Assembly (NCBI GenBank): GCA_011033025.1
Contig: WFMF01000063.1
Location: forward strand, 62,001-126,000
DNA from: Beroe forskalii
Taxonomy: Eukaryota; Ctenophora; Nuda; Beroida; Beroidae
DNA: 64,000 nucleotides
Reading direction: 5' to 3'
Shown here: positions 1 to 10,857 of the stretch, piece after piece
Numbering within the stretch: position 1 is the first letter of the stretch
How the letters are laid out: the number at the start of each line of letters is the position of its first letter
Notes under the pieces: generated by a model
The model's input: the letters and a program-made list of their open reading frames with translations, nothing else
What the model was told of the DNA's origin: nothing
Database searches by the model: none
Translations under genes and position numbers: made by a program

Positions 1-7
1 TAATCTA

Positions 8-805
8 TCAATTATAACTGAAGTGAAAGGAGGTTTGTCGGATCAAAATATCGATATTTAAAAAGTCCATAAACTGACTAACCATGGGTGGGAGGCACCT
101 CACATTGGTGATATTAACCTCATCCATCTTATGGGTATCTGAGTCTGCTTTGCACACCTGCACAACCCCCCTGTTTTGCTTCGCAATCACCGCGTAGAAA
201 ATCTCACAGTGCAACTTCCTGAACTTAGCAGCATGAGGGAGCCCCTTGAAGAAGGATGAGGGTCTGTTACCGGGAAGGAGGATGGTCAGTTTAGCAAGGC
301 TTTGATCTGCAGTAAACTCATCGAGCATACCAATGAACATTTGAAAGAATTTCGCTTGAGTCGTTTCCTTGGATAAGTTGTTAAAGTTCTCATGTCTCGT
401 GAATTTCTTGGGAATCCTGCCGCACGGAATGACCCTTAGATCCTTATGCGAGACGAGGAACTTCAGTCCCCTAGCCACGGCATCCTCCCGTGCCTTAGTC
501 ACGGTTCCCCCGTTTCCCCTGGCCACGTTCACGCCATTGATCAGCATCTGAGTGTATATCTTCTTCTTACTCCGTTCCAGGATTTCATAGCTTACTGGGA
601 CTCCTCGGCTAGCTCTAATGTCCTCGATTATTTTCAAGGGAAGGACGAGGTTTGGAAAGATGCCAAGGTACCCATCTAGGTTTAGTTCCTTCAACGTCAC
701 GTCGGTGTTTAGCTCCGCGTTGTTTACTGAGTCATTATGTCGTAGAAGTGTCCAGAAGGACCTGGCCTCTTTGATAATTTTATTCTTCTTTGAATTTCTA
801 GCCAT
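8..805 (-). CDS. NKRF-like short paralogue (dsRBD-like + R3H-like)
   Basis: Single-exon reading frame of 265 residues starting MARNSKKNK and ending in TGA at 8-10. Residues about 45-120 align by eye with the dsRBD-like segment of the large NKRF-like gene at 4327-10465 (same order: a leucine-rich lead-in, a region like YTQMLINGVNVARG, then an alanine-rich helix). Residues about 150-230 match the R3H-like segment that follows in that gene. It is therefore probably a nucleic-acid-binding protein and a tandem paralogue. It lacks the XTBD, the acidic linker and the RG-rich tail. No acceptor site lies immediately before the ATG, so this start is preferred. Ku70 lies between the two paralogues, all on the same strand. 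It could also be a decayed retained exon, but the frame is fully open. The family assignment is by eye. Confidence 0.6.
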   Translation of the reverse strand: MARNSKKNKIIKEARSFWTLLRHNDSVNNAELNTDVTLKELNLDGYLGIFPNLVLPLKIIEDIRASRGVPVSYEILERSKKKIYTQMLINGVNVARGNGGTVTKAREDAVARGLKFLVSHKDLRVIPCGRIPKKFTRHENFNNLSKETTQAKFFQMFIGMLDEFTADQSLAKLTILLPGNRPSSFFKGLPHAAKFRKLHCEIFYAVIAKQNRGVVQVCKADSDTHKMDEVNITNVRCLPPMVSQFMDFLNIDILIRQTSFHFSYN

Positions 806-1427
806 TTTAGTTAATAATTAAAAACGAGACTAAAATGTCTTTTATCTGTTCATCTTCATTTGTAGCGAGAATTTCATAGCACCAATGGCTGCCTAACCAT
901 CCTATTGGGAACAACTGGTCAAGGAAAGGTTAGGACAATAGATACAAAAAATGAAAACATACTGACTCTCCATCACAATCGAAGATGCCCATATCAAATC
1001 CGAACTAACAGACTCGGCTAAAGAAAAGATGAATTGGAAATTCAATTAAATCAGAACAATGAATAATGGCATGGCTGTAGGAAAAAGAAACACGTCAATG
1101 TAACAATATAATAAACTCAATAGTTGTTGTATAAACCTTTATAAACATGAGAAAGTCTTCTGTCACTAACGTGCTAATAATATGATTGGAATATTTTAAA
1201 ATTGTTACATTAACTATTAAACAATTAACTATTTAACAAATGGAATATTGGAATCATAAATAAATTAAGAACTTAAGAATATTAAAATAAACAATTATCA
1301 GTTTTTAAAAACTATCAATATCGTGTGGCATATCTTAAATAAAAATTATCCAACTCGGACGAGATTTAATCTTAAAATCATCCGACAATAACGTTATATA
1401 ATATGCTCCATGGAAATCAAACAATCC
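806..1427. other. intergenic, AT-rich
   Basis: About 620 bp between the Ku70 stop and the start of the short NKRF-like paralogue. I see no coding signal or repeat structure. It should hold the Ku70 3' UTR and the promoter of the paralogue. Confidence 0.4.
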
Positions 1428-3647
1428 TTACCCCAGGAAACGTTTAACTGCCTCAAGAAGCTCAGCTTTCTTTGCAGTGGAAGACACTTTGATCCGGACT
1501 CCTTTACAGTATAGACGCAGATCCGCCACGGACACCTTGCCGAGGGTTCCTTCCAAGTTTTTGCTTTGAACCTGGAGAGTGGAGGGAGAAATTAAAAATA
1601 TGATTGAAACTGTGATTATAATCTCTTGTAATTTCATAATTTGTAGGATTCGAATTTATTCAATTTTGGTTTTCCAAGATTTTGATGGAATTAGATAGAT
1701 TTGAACGACTATGTTTCCGAAAAATCCAGGTCTAGAAAAAAAATCACAATTTTTAGATTCAAAACTTACTAAGTTGATGACACGCTTATAATCCGGTTTC
1801 TTGCATGCATCCGGAATAACAAAACCCTTCGGCAGCACTGTCTCGTTGAACCCCTGCATCTCCTTGCCGGCCCTCTTATCAATACTAGCCACATCTGGCT
1901 TAGTGAGATCCTCTGTCTCCTCAATCTGATCCTTCTCCAGAGCTATCGCTTCCAGAGTCTTGTTAAACTGCTGGGACTGCGGATCATCTATCAGTTCGGA
2001 GCTGTATCGAGCTTTCAACTTCAGCACCAGCGCTTTGGCAGCCTCAACTTGGGCTGAAGTAGGGGGCACCGTGGGTTCGTATGTCAGTTTTCTGACATTC
2101 TCAGCCCAGGGGAGCCGGACGAGGTTGAAGCCCGCTGCCCGCACCTGCTCCCGGTTCTCATCCCTCTCCTCCCGCTGCGGGATCAGAGCTCCGATGTATC
2201 CCGTGGAACCCTCCCGGGGCACACAATGACACAGAGCCACCATATCCCGGGCTGAGAGGCGATCCAAGTAGAGCCATGAAGAACTCTGTGCTGCCAGTGA
2301 ACAGAGCCTCATCTGGTCGTATGAAGAGGGAGGATCCTGCAACGTGGTGGAACTTGATGTCGTTAGGTCTGAAGCCGAGGATGTAGAAGCCCTTGTCCAC
2401 CTGGACCTTCATCTGAGCCATCTCCTCTGCAGTGAATATCACAGTTTCACTGCCCAGTTTACAAGACCTGTGTATCTCATGGGGAAGAAGGACTGATCTG
2501 TCTGACTCCTTGACAACGGTGGAGACAGTCACCACCGGCTCGTTGGTTTTACTGCACAGATTAACGTGTTTTACAGCCGGAGCCCCGTATAAGTTGCAAC
2601 ACTGCACCCCGATAGTCAGCTCAGGACCGATGGTTAGTTTCAGATTCTTCATCATTCTGACTTTGGTTTCCCTCCTGTGAACTCGCTGAGATAGCTCCTC
2701 CAAATCATTTGTAGGGTTCGTTAGTTCGTGATCTGGTATAAGAGCAGCGTAGAAGGAATCCATGTTGAATTCAGCTCCTGATACTGTCGGCATGGTGATT
2801 ATAGAGATTGTGATTCCTAGTTCAGACATGTCCCTAGCTTTGGTTACTGCTAGAGTTCGGGTTTTAGAGTCCAGGTTAGCTGGCTCAGCCACATTGGTGA
2901 AGATCATGACGACCCTATTTGTCAGCTTCTTGACACAGCTGGTATAGACACTATTACAGGTCCACAACAGGTGGTAAGGTGAGTAATCCTGACCCTGACC
3001 AAACTCAGACTTCCCTGCCTTAAACTCATTAATACACTTCTGCAACACATCCACACAGGTCTTATCAGGGGTGTCAAGAGGCAGCAGAACATGAAGTCCA
3101 GGGTAATCGTTTGTTTTAGTAGCTGTCCCACAGAGGATGACACCAATGAAGTCCCTGCTACCACTGATGAGTTTATTGCAGAAGGTGCTCTTTATAGCCT
3201 CCAGAGCCAGGACCACTCGGGAGATACCAGTTAGGGATTTTACTCAGTCAGAATACAAATACAGTTACTTGATGGTCTTAATTGTTATGTGTATTGTAAT
3301 ACCGTTTTACATTTGTTTAAACCAAATTCTCGTTTCTCTGTCTCTTGACAGCCTTCTTACGTTACTGCCAAGATATATCTACCAACTGCTTGGTTCATGA
3401 GGTAAACAACGGGTTCAAGATGTAGACAACAGGAAACAACGATAGTAACATACTCGATTATAGGGAGCAAGCTTTAAACATTGATACGACCTCGGGAGAT
3501 ACCAGTCTCAGAGTCCTTGACGAGCATGTCCTCAGTACAGTCCACCACACAGAGGGTACCTCCTGGTTGGGAGGAGAAGGCGAAGGAGCCTTCCCCGCCG
3601 TACTCTTCCTCATCCAACTCATCAATGTCATCAAATTCATGGGCCAT
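1428..3647 (-). CDS. XRCC6: Ku70 (XRCC6), DNA double-strand-break end-binding subunit
   Basis: Ku70 pairs with Ku80 to ring broken DNA ends for non-homologous end joining in the nucleus. Exons read as 3647-3491, 3215-1770 and 1571-1428, giving about 581 residues (human 609). The N-terminus is acidic (MAHEFDDIDELDEEE), followed by the Ku-type vWA domain (TLCVVDCTEDM, then GVILCGT), the beta-barrel core (LFTGSTEFFMALL, VALCHCVPRE, GALIPQREE), the arm, and a C-terminal SAP domain in the last exon (VADLRLYCKGV to KAELLEAVKRFLG). Within the core, near 2262-2275, the frame slips by one base. Removing one base in CTACTT restores an ungapped match to the human order SALL...VAALC, so this is either an assembly error or a real lesion. 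Intron 1 (3216-3490) has a 16-bp direct repeat at its borders. The stop codon overlaps GGTAAGG, a donor-like string, so a further short exon cannot be excluded. Confidence 0.93.
3216..3506 (-). repeat. 16-bp direct repeat flanking Ku70 intron 1
   Basis: On the plus strand CTCGGGAGATACCAGT occurs at 3216-3231 and at 3491-3506. Read in gene orientation, the last 16 bases of exon 1 are repeated as the last 16 bases of intron 1. The second copy supplies the AG acceptor (CTCCCGAG/TGG). The intron is 275 bp. Confidence 0.9.
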
Positions 3648-4326
3648 CCTCCCTCAGATTTGATTGTAGGTTAACAAAAACCATAAGTGATCTGTGATCA
3701 AGCTGGCGGTTTCAATGATCCATCTAGTCATCTAATGATATATCAAAAAAGGCTTAATCCAGAACTAGAATTAAGATTGATTGGCTGATAATTGCGATAG
3801 AAAATAATTACGAAAATGATAAACAATGATGACAGGAAATAGGATAAATGTTGAAGTATCATTAATATTTCAGTCAACAATTTACAATTCACCTTTCATA
3901 ACTATCCATATCGTGTTTGAATAACTATAATTAAATAACTATAATTGAGAAGGTCCCAATCGCATTGAAATTACTTTGAAAACCTATTGGATAGAACTGA
4001 AGTTTAATATAAAAAATAGCAGCAATGGTTGAGAATAAATTCCAATTATCTAGCTATGAAATGTGCCACAATCTGAAAGTTAGGCTTTATGCGCATTTGA
4101 AAATAAAAGTTTTCGATGCTATTACCTATACATTCACTTGCAAAGAGTTATACATATTATTAAGGAATATGACAAACAATAAAATAAATAAAAAAACGTT
4201 CATTTTGATCAGTTCATGGTCGGTGGTACATCTGATAACAAAATGGGCTTTAATAATGTCGGTTTGGCTGGTGTCATAATTGAGCAGCAGAGATCAAAAG
4301 ATAAATGAAGGCAAACACGAAAGACT
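3648..4326. other. intergenic
   Basis: AT-rich spacer between the Ku70 start and the NKRF-like stop. A plus-strand frame of 84 codons at 4025-4279 has no recognisable features and I do not call it. Nothing else is seen. Confidence 0.4.
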
Positions 4327-7300
4327 TCATAAATTATCTTCCTGCAGAACGAAGCTTCGACGACCGGGACCCCCTCTAGAACTCGGACTTTTCTGCATAA
4401 GACTGCCTCTCAGACTTGGGCCCCCTCTAGGACTTGGCCCCTCTCTCCCAATGCCCCTGGGACTTGGTCCCCCTCGCTGAATCAGACCCCCTCTGATGTT
4501 CGGTCCACCCCTGGGACTGGGACTGCCGCCCATGCTATTCCTAACGTTTGACACGAAGCTGTCAATGGGGCCTTCCCTCAGAGGGCCAGGGCCCAGTCGT
4601 TGCTTAGCTGACCCACGTGCACTGGGAGGCGGAGACATTGGACGCCTGCCAAACTCTGGTTCACGAGGCAGCAATGAACCACCTCCCGAGTAGCCTTGGT
4701 ACCCATCACGACTTTCCATTAGGGTTTTCTTACCCATAGTCCTGTTGAAAGCTTGCGGAGGTTGGTTGCCTGGCTGACCACCAGATCCTGCCCGGGATGG
4801 GTGGATATTGAATTGGTTAGCGGGGTCCCTGTCTCTAGAGAGATTAGGATTAGCTGACTGGAATCTATCATGATCAGGAGTGCGGTATCTTGGGCCTGGG
4901 CCTGGAACATGTCGGGAGAGGATGCCAGGGTCTCTCGGTGGTGGGGAATGTCGGGAGGGGATACCAGAGTCCCTTGGTTCTGGGCCACGTCGGAATGGTG
5001 CACCCTGGTCTCTTGAGTCTGGACCATGTCGAGAGGGCATACCAGAGTCTCTGAAGGGAATCAAAGGCCGTGGCTCAGGGTTTCTGGGAGGTTCCCTCCA
5101 ATGCAGGCTGTCCCTTCCATCTGGGGTATTCCTGGGCGACCTTCCATCTGGGGTATTCCTGGGGGAAGACGGGACTCTGGGGTGTTCCTGGGGAGAAGAC
5201 GGACCTCTGGGGTGTTCCTGGGAAGAAGGCGGACCTCTGGGGTGTTCCTTGGAGGAGGACGGGAAACAGGGGAAGGGGGCATTGAACGGGGTATCTTCTG
5301 GGCAGGAGTTCCCCTCGCAGGAGGTCTGTCAGGCCCCCTCCGGGGGCTCTCTTGTGAAGTGGGAGAATTGGTGGCATTAGTTTTTTGGTGGAATTTGTTG
5401 AGAGCGGTTGTAGAAGCCATCTTGTAGGTTGTTCTCAGTCTCTGGGGAACGCCCTTCGGACTTTCTTTTGGTTTCTTCTTCGGGGGTTCAGGTGAATCTT
5501 TTGGCTGAAAAGATATGGATTAAAATCATAGCTAGAAATTAAACTTTCTAACTAAACTTACAATTAATGATGATTCAAGGAAAATTTTAAAGATAAATCA
5601 AAGTCCAAATATCAAATCAAAGTCTTATAGTATTTCGAAATCAGAAGACATGAAAGATTCCAGGAAGTTTCTCTGACCTTGACAAAGCTGATATTCCTCT
5701 TGGTTGCCGAGGCAGGAGTGCTCTGCTTGCTGCTCACAGGCTTTTCAACTGGAAGTCCAGCCCCTCTCGACAACAAGGTGTACCCTGACGCCTCGTCAAA
5801 CTGTACCAACAAGTTATGCTTCTCCGCCAGGATTTCAATCAGATCCTTCTGGTTGGGCGTGAGGCCTTTGTCGAACTGTATCTCAATTGCCTCAGGATCT
5901 TTGACGAAGTTCTCCACTTCACTCCGAATAGCCTGAGGGTTAGCAGCCAGCATTTCCTGAGTCATGAGCTTCACTTTGGAAACAAGTTCCTCCTCTACCG
6001 TCGGGTAACTTGTCGGGAACTTCATCTTGTGCTGCACTGAGTTGGTCTTCCAAAGCGACACACATCCCGTCCCCTCGTACACCTTGTTGAGGGAGTGTTT
6101 TTCAGCGAGAACGTCAATTACTTCCATCTCAAAGTCGTTGGTATCCACGGGAAAGGTGACCTTCAGCAAGTTCTCGTCTGCGAGGAATTCGTCCAACTTT
6201 CCGCGGATTGTGCCGCATTCCAACATTTCACGTGTTACTGCCAAGAAGTGCTCATTCCGAACTTCACCGTCAATTACCAGCCCAATTCCTTCAGATCGGA
6301 GGAAGAAAAAGGTATTCTTGGCACAGTGCTGCTGTGCTGCCTCTGCGTTTTTTCCCGTGCCCTTGGAAATGAATTTTTCGTTGATACTGAGTCGAGCCTC
6401 CCACTGACAACTTTTGTTACGTTCTTTGAGAGGGCCAGTCACTGAAACTCTGCAAGGTATGTCACACAAACGAGTCATGTCCAGTAAAAATTCCAAGTAT
6501 TTCTCGGCTCTCTGAGGTGAATAGTATACCCCGTAGAAGTTGCTCATGTTAATAGACTTGATGTCCAAACTCTTATTCACAAGTGATGGTTCATGCTTGA
6601 AAAAGGCAATATTAACGTTAGTGCTGGAGAGGGTTCTGTAACCATCAGTTTCCTCGATCACGGTCCCAGAGTCGCCATCTGACTCATTAATCTGTGAAAT
6701 AAACCAATGAAAGTAATTACCAACAAGCAAAAGCATCGCATCGGTGTGATTTGTAAATTTGACTGCCTAGCTATTCAAAGATAAGACTAAAAAGTTTTTT
6801 ATAACAACCTATGTGAGTTTATCAAAACTCAGCACAAAATTATTTTAATTTGTAGACCATGTGAGCCGACCAGTTGTTACCCAGTTATTACCCGTGACCC
6901 GCCCAGTTTTAACCTGTGACCCGCCCAGTATTATAACCTGTGACCGCCCAGTTATTACCTGTGACCCCACAGTATTATTACCAGTGACCCGCCCAGTTAT
7001 TACCTGTGACACCGCGGACAGATCTTCCTCCTCCTCTAACAGATCCGTAATGGGGTCAACTCGCATTGTAAACCGCACTGAACTCCACTTCCAAGCCTTA
7101 ACCTGGCCGTTCTTATTCTGTACCTTTAGCTGGTACTTGAGACACAGGTCCATTATAGTTTTCATCTCTGGTGACAAGTTAGTAGCCCATGAGAACTTCC
7201 GGGACTTGTCCATCGGTTTTTGAGTCACAAAGATTATTTTGAATTTGTTAGGATCACGAATGAAAGTCTTGACGAATTTCTCGACTTCCACTTCGAATTT

Positions 7301-10300
7301 GCTGCCTAACGGTCCGAATGATGTTATGTGTCGAGTTGAGCAAAGCTCAGTGCTGATTTGGTCGTGTACGAAGTACTTTATCCCCCGAGTAATGAGCAAA
7401 CCGAGTACATTCTTGGCAGCATCTGATTTTGCCTGATTTATCTTAGTTTTTTGATTGTCCGCTTTGTCTCCTGGTAGCCCATCACCAACCCATATGTTAT
7501 TGATGAAAACAGAGACCTTACACTTGGGCTTCTTGTAAGCCAGCGCTTTTATAGGAACACTGAAGTCCCGAGTAAGGCTCTTGAGGATTCCCCATTCCCC
7601 CAACGACTCCTGAACCATTCCAGTGAACGGACCGATGTTCAGGCTCTTCAGAGACACTTTCTGGTTTGTCAGTTCTGGTTTACCTTTGAAGTTAAGGTGA
7701 GATTCCGAGTCATTGTATACTTTCTTGAAGATCACGGTAGTTTTCTTCTTCTGTGGCTGAAATATGAGGTGTGTTTATACATGGGTTAACCGGATTTAAA
7801 GGCGAAAAGGTTGTTAATCTCAGGTTATCATACCGCAACCTCCTAGACCCTGCAGACAAGTGTCAATTTGAACGGAATACCTTTGAACTTTATGTAAATA
7901 AATTGAAAATTGGAATAAGTATGTTAATATTGACAACTGTATTGACAAATACTTGATATTATTGCCATGACCAAATTCTCAAACAAAAGACCATTATACT
8001 CTAGAACTATAAACTAGGGGGCCTTGGTCCCCACTAGCTCGAAAAAGTGTGTATTGGTATGTTCTAGTCATTTACAAACAACAAACATTACCTCTGCCCC
8101 AATGACCTTTGTCACTTGAATATCATCCTCGCTCCCATCAGCATTCCCCTCCTTTTCCTCCTCCTCATCCTCCTTTCCCTCATCCTCCTTTCCCTCATCC
8201 TCCTCATCCTTGTAAACTACAAACGAGTGGTTGGCATTGGTTCCCGTACTCTCGCACCGCAACCCATTCTCCGTCACGAACTTGTGCACCAAGAACCGCT
8301 CATGGTCGGAGATGTCCTTGTGGAATTGCAGCTTCCTCGACCCCTGATTCTCCATGAACTTCACCAGTTTCTTCTCAACCGGATCAAGAGCAGTCTTTGA
8401 CTTTGGGGTGAGTTCTTCACACTGGAGCTCGTTCATCTGGAAGTCCTCTATTTCGACGGTCTCAAAGTCAAGGGGCTGTTCAACTCCATCCTCCAAACCA
8501 GTGGAATCCTCTGGAAGCTTTTCTTCCGTTGATGGTGGAGGACCATTTTCAGTAGGATGCTCTTGAGGAGCTTCTGATGGAGAGGTTTCCTCGGCTGATT
8601 CTGTCTGCTCTGTCATTGCCTTTTCATCCGGAACAGGTGATTCTGAGACAGTGCTTCCCACAATGATCCCATCACCATTTTCTTCCTGGGAGTCAACCTC
8701 AGTAACTTCATCTGTAACCATCTTCTCCACGCCTTCCACATTGTTAGTGGCCGTTTCGACAGTATCTGCTTCATTTTGGGTAGTCATTTCGACGGTTTCT
8801 TCTTCATTGTTAGTAGCCGTTTCGACAGTTTTTTCCTCATTGTTACTAACAGCTGCTATTGCATTGTTTGTAGCATCAGGTTCCTTATCAGCACTATGAT
8901 TCGGAGGAGACTCTGTTACAGGATCCCCAACTGAAGTTTCTTCCGGCACTTCATCTGGAATTGACTCTGGCTCGGTGGTCAGTTTGCCTTCATCTGGGGT
9001 ATCAGTTACAGGGGCTGGCTGGGGTGTTTCTGATGTTTTCTTTGCTACAACTTTCCTCTTCCTTGCCATGCTAGAAATATAATGATGAACACGAACAGCA
9101 ATTAATATAAAATACATTGACTAATCAGTCTAAGGAAAAAGAGTTTATTCTATTCAATCAAAACAGTAATAAATTATTAGAAAACTCATCTTAATAACGG
9201 GACCAAAAGTAAAAGCATGATGAAAGTTTGTTCTAAAAGTTCAATCTTATACTAGATCAAAACCATAAGTTTATACCTAAGCAATCATCATCACAGGTAT
9301 GTAAAAGATTAGAATTGATTTAGATAATGAATATTGATATTTCACTTACAGAATGAAAATAATATATGAATGAAATAAAGAGCTGTCAAAAATACAAGTA
9401 ACGAACCGAGGAGGATTATTCAATATTCACGGTTAGCGCAATCAAATAAATTATGTTTCAACTATTCACCCAAGTCACTTAGCAATGGCCCCTGACAGCC
9501 AAACTGAATATTTCATTGAGATTCAAAGCTATTTGTAGTCATCTGTCAATAGTCCTAGTTCATTCAACATCATGAAATGGTTTAAAAACTGAACAGTATT
9601 CACATCTTAATGTGAAAAACACAGTTTGTAAGTTTGTATTCTCACATGTGAATCTGTAATCGTGCTTTCTTCTTGCTGTTCCTGAAACGATTCCATGATA
9701 GGAAACACAAACCCCATTCTTCAAGAACCTGATTTCTCACCAGTATGACCATATCATCCCATCTCTCTCAACTCCCTCACGTCCCTAGCCCGTACCCGGA
9801 CACTCCATATTGTCCTTCACCTTCCCACGCAACTCACATCTCACTTTCCCACTTCATCTTACCCGCCCCTCCCCACCCAGACTCACCCAGACTCACCCAG
9901 ATGATGACTTCTAATTGATTGCTTCTCTGTCTTTGTCACCAATAACCCCGTAACCCCACTCCCCTCCCCATCCTAATTCCCATATTCCCTGCCCCTTCCC
10001 ACTCACCCTGATCCTGATGAAGACTTCTCTAAGTTGACTGCCTCTCTTTCCTTCAGCTCCTTCATCTTCTCATCGTAGATCCTATCTCGGGGAGGGGGAC
10101 CCCAGCTCTTTATTGCTTCCAGTGCAGGCTGCGGGTACGAACAACCTGCAAGAAGAGGGGGAATTAGAGCTTGAAAATAACCTAGGGGGTAATCTATGGA
10201 ATGCTCAGATTTTATTCATGTTTCATTGTTTCAAGAGCATTACATACTGTAACTCCGAATTAAAATATGCCCCCCAAAAATGCGAAAATTCCCAGATTTT

Positions 10301-10465
10301 AATGAAGCATTATTGATCACATCGCGTACCCAAGAAGTGGTAGTTAGCCCAGACGTTAGCCAGAGCTGTAGCCCTCCCGTCCCCTAGCTCAGCTCTGTGT
10401 TTGTCAAACATCCTCTTCTTACATTGGTACTGATAGGTACTGTCCCAGGGCATCTCAGCCTCCAT
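4327..10465 (-). CDS. NKRF-like XTBD/dsRBD/R3H RNA-binding protein
   Basis: Exons read as 10465-10330, 10145-10007, 9070-8092, 7756-7004, 6691-5678 and 5504-4327, all phase-consistent until the last, for about 1,400 residues. The first two exons encode an XTBD (XRN2-binding domain) with the diagnostic VWANYHFLGCSY. Exon 3 is acidic and ends with an R3H domain (about residues 325-395, with HERFLVHKFV). Exon 4 has a dsRBD-like then an R3H-like segment. Exon 5 has a clearer dsRBD (KGTGKNAEAAQQHCAK) followed by two R3H-like segments, each with the pattern DLAEKH. The last exon is Pro/Arg/Gly-rich with PRGG motifs. Human NKRF has the same order of XTBD, dsRBD-like and R3H but also a G-patch, not seen here. 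The known role of NKRF is recruiting and assisting XRN2 in nucleolar RNA processing; that role here is inference. MARKRK at 9069 is internal, because its exon joins the XTBD exon in phase. Confidence 0.8.
5107..5249 (-). repeat. 27-30 bp repeat encoding RNTPE-type Pro/Arg repeat in the last NKRF-like exon
   Basis: On the plus strand the units are 5220-5249 (30 bp), 5190-5219 (30), 5161-5189 (29), 5134-5160 (27) and a partial 5115-5133. The protein repeat is RNTPEVRLLP, then RNTPDGRSP. The 29-bp unit shifts the frame, and the long downstream frame (to the stop at 4327) is entered only after that shift. Each unit also carries a GAG/GTCCG donor-like and a pyrimidine-rich CCCCAG/G acceptor-like string. 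Confidence 0.75.
6866..7013 (-). repeat. ~22-bp minisatellite of 5' splice sites in NKRF-like intron
   Basis: About six units of 21-24 bp, in gene orientation GTCACAGGTAATAACTGGGC. The first unit spans the exon 4 / intron boundary (exon end 7004, donor CACAG/GTAATA). Later units keep CAG/GTAATA, CTG/GTAATA, CAG/GTTATA or CGG/GTAATA at the same place, so the intron starts with a row of candidate donors. Unit length is mostly not a multiple of three, so a change of donor would change the frame. Confidence 0.85.
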
Positions 10466-10857
10466 ACTGATATATACCTTGCTAATGGGAAGATGTGGGG
10501 TAGAGGAAAATATTTTACTGAAGTGATATCAACTGAAGTCAATAACATTGTTTCTTGATGAAGCACATTGCGGTGCCCTTCGGGTTTTCAATCAGAACCA
10601 GGTAATGAAAAATACGACGAAAAAGATGATTTGAAGGAAAAACGACTAAATAAATAGAGTAAAGGAAAACAGATTTCAATAGGCTGAACTTTGAAAAAAA
10701 CTCCCAGAAATCATAATTTCGGATTTTCAGAATGTTAAGTCAATGATAGATTAAAATTCAATAAATTACTCAGATTAAAATGCTCCAACCGTCAGTCGTC
10801 ACAGATCAACAGTCCCCTGCTCCTATGGACACAGTTGAGAACATTCCCCCTCTCTCC
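10466..10857. other. spacer between IMP4 3' end and NKRF-like start
   Basis: 390 bp that must carry the IMP4 3' UTR and the NKRF-like promoter. No further coding or repeat signal seen. Confidence 0.4.

Noticed and set aside
4880-5427. Overlapping plus-strand frames of 133-166 codons
   Set aside because: They are shadows of the Pro/Arg/Gly-rich last exon of the NKRF-like gene.
9069-9117. MARKRK or the upstream MYFILIAV as the start of the NKRF-like protein
   Set aside because: A good acceptor (TTTCTAG) precedes C-ATG, and the exon joins in phase to the XTBD exon at 10007-10145, so the true start is 10465.
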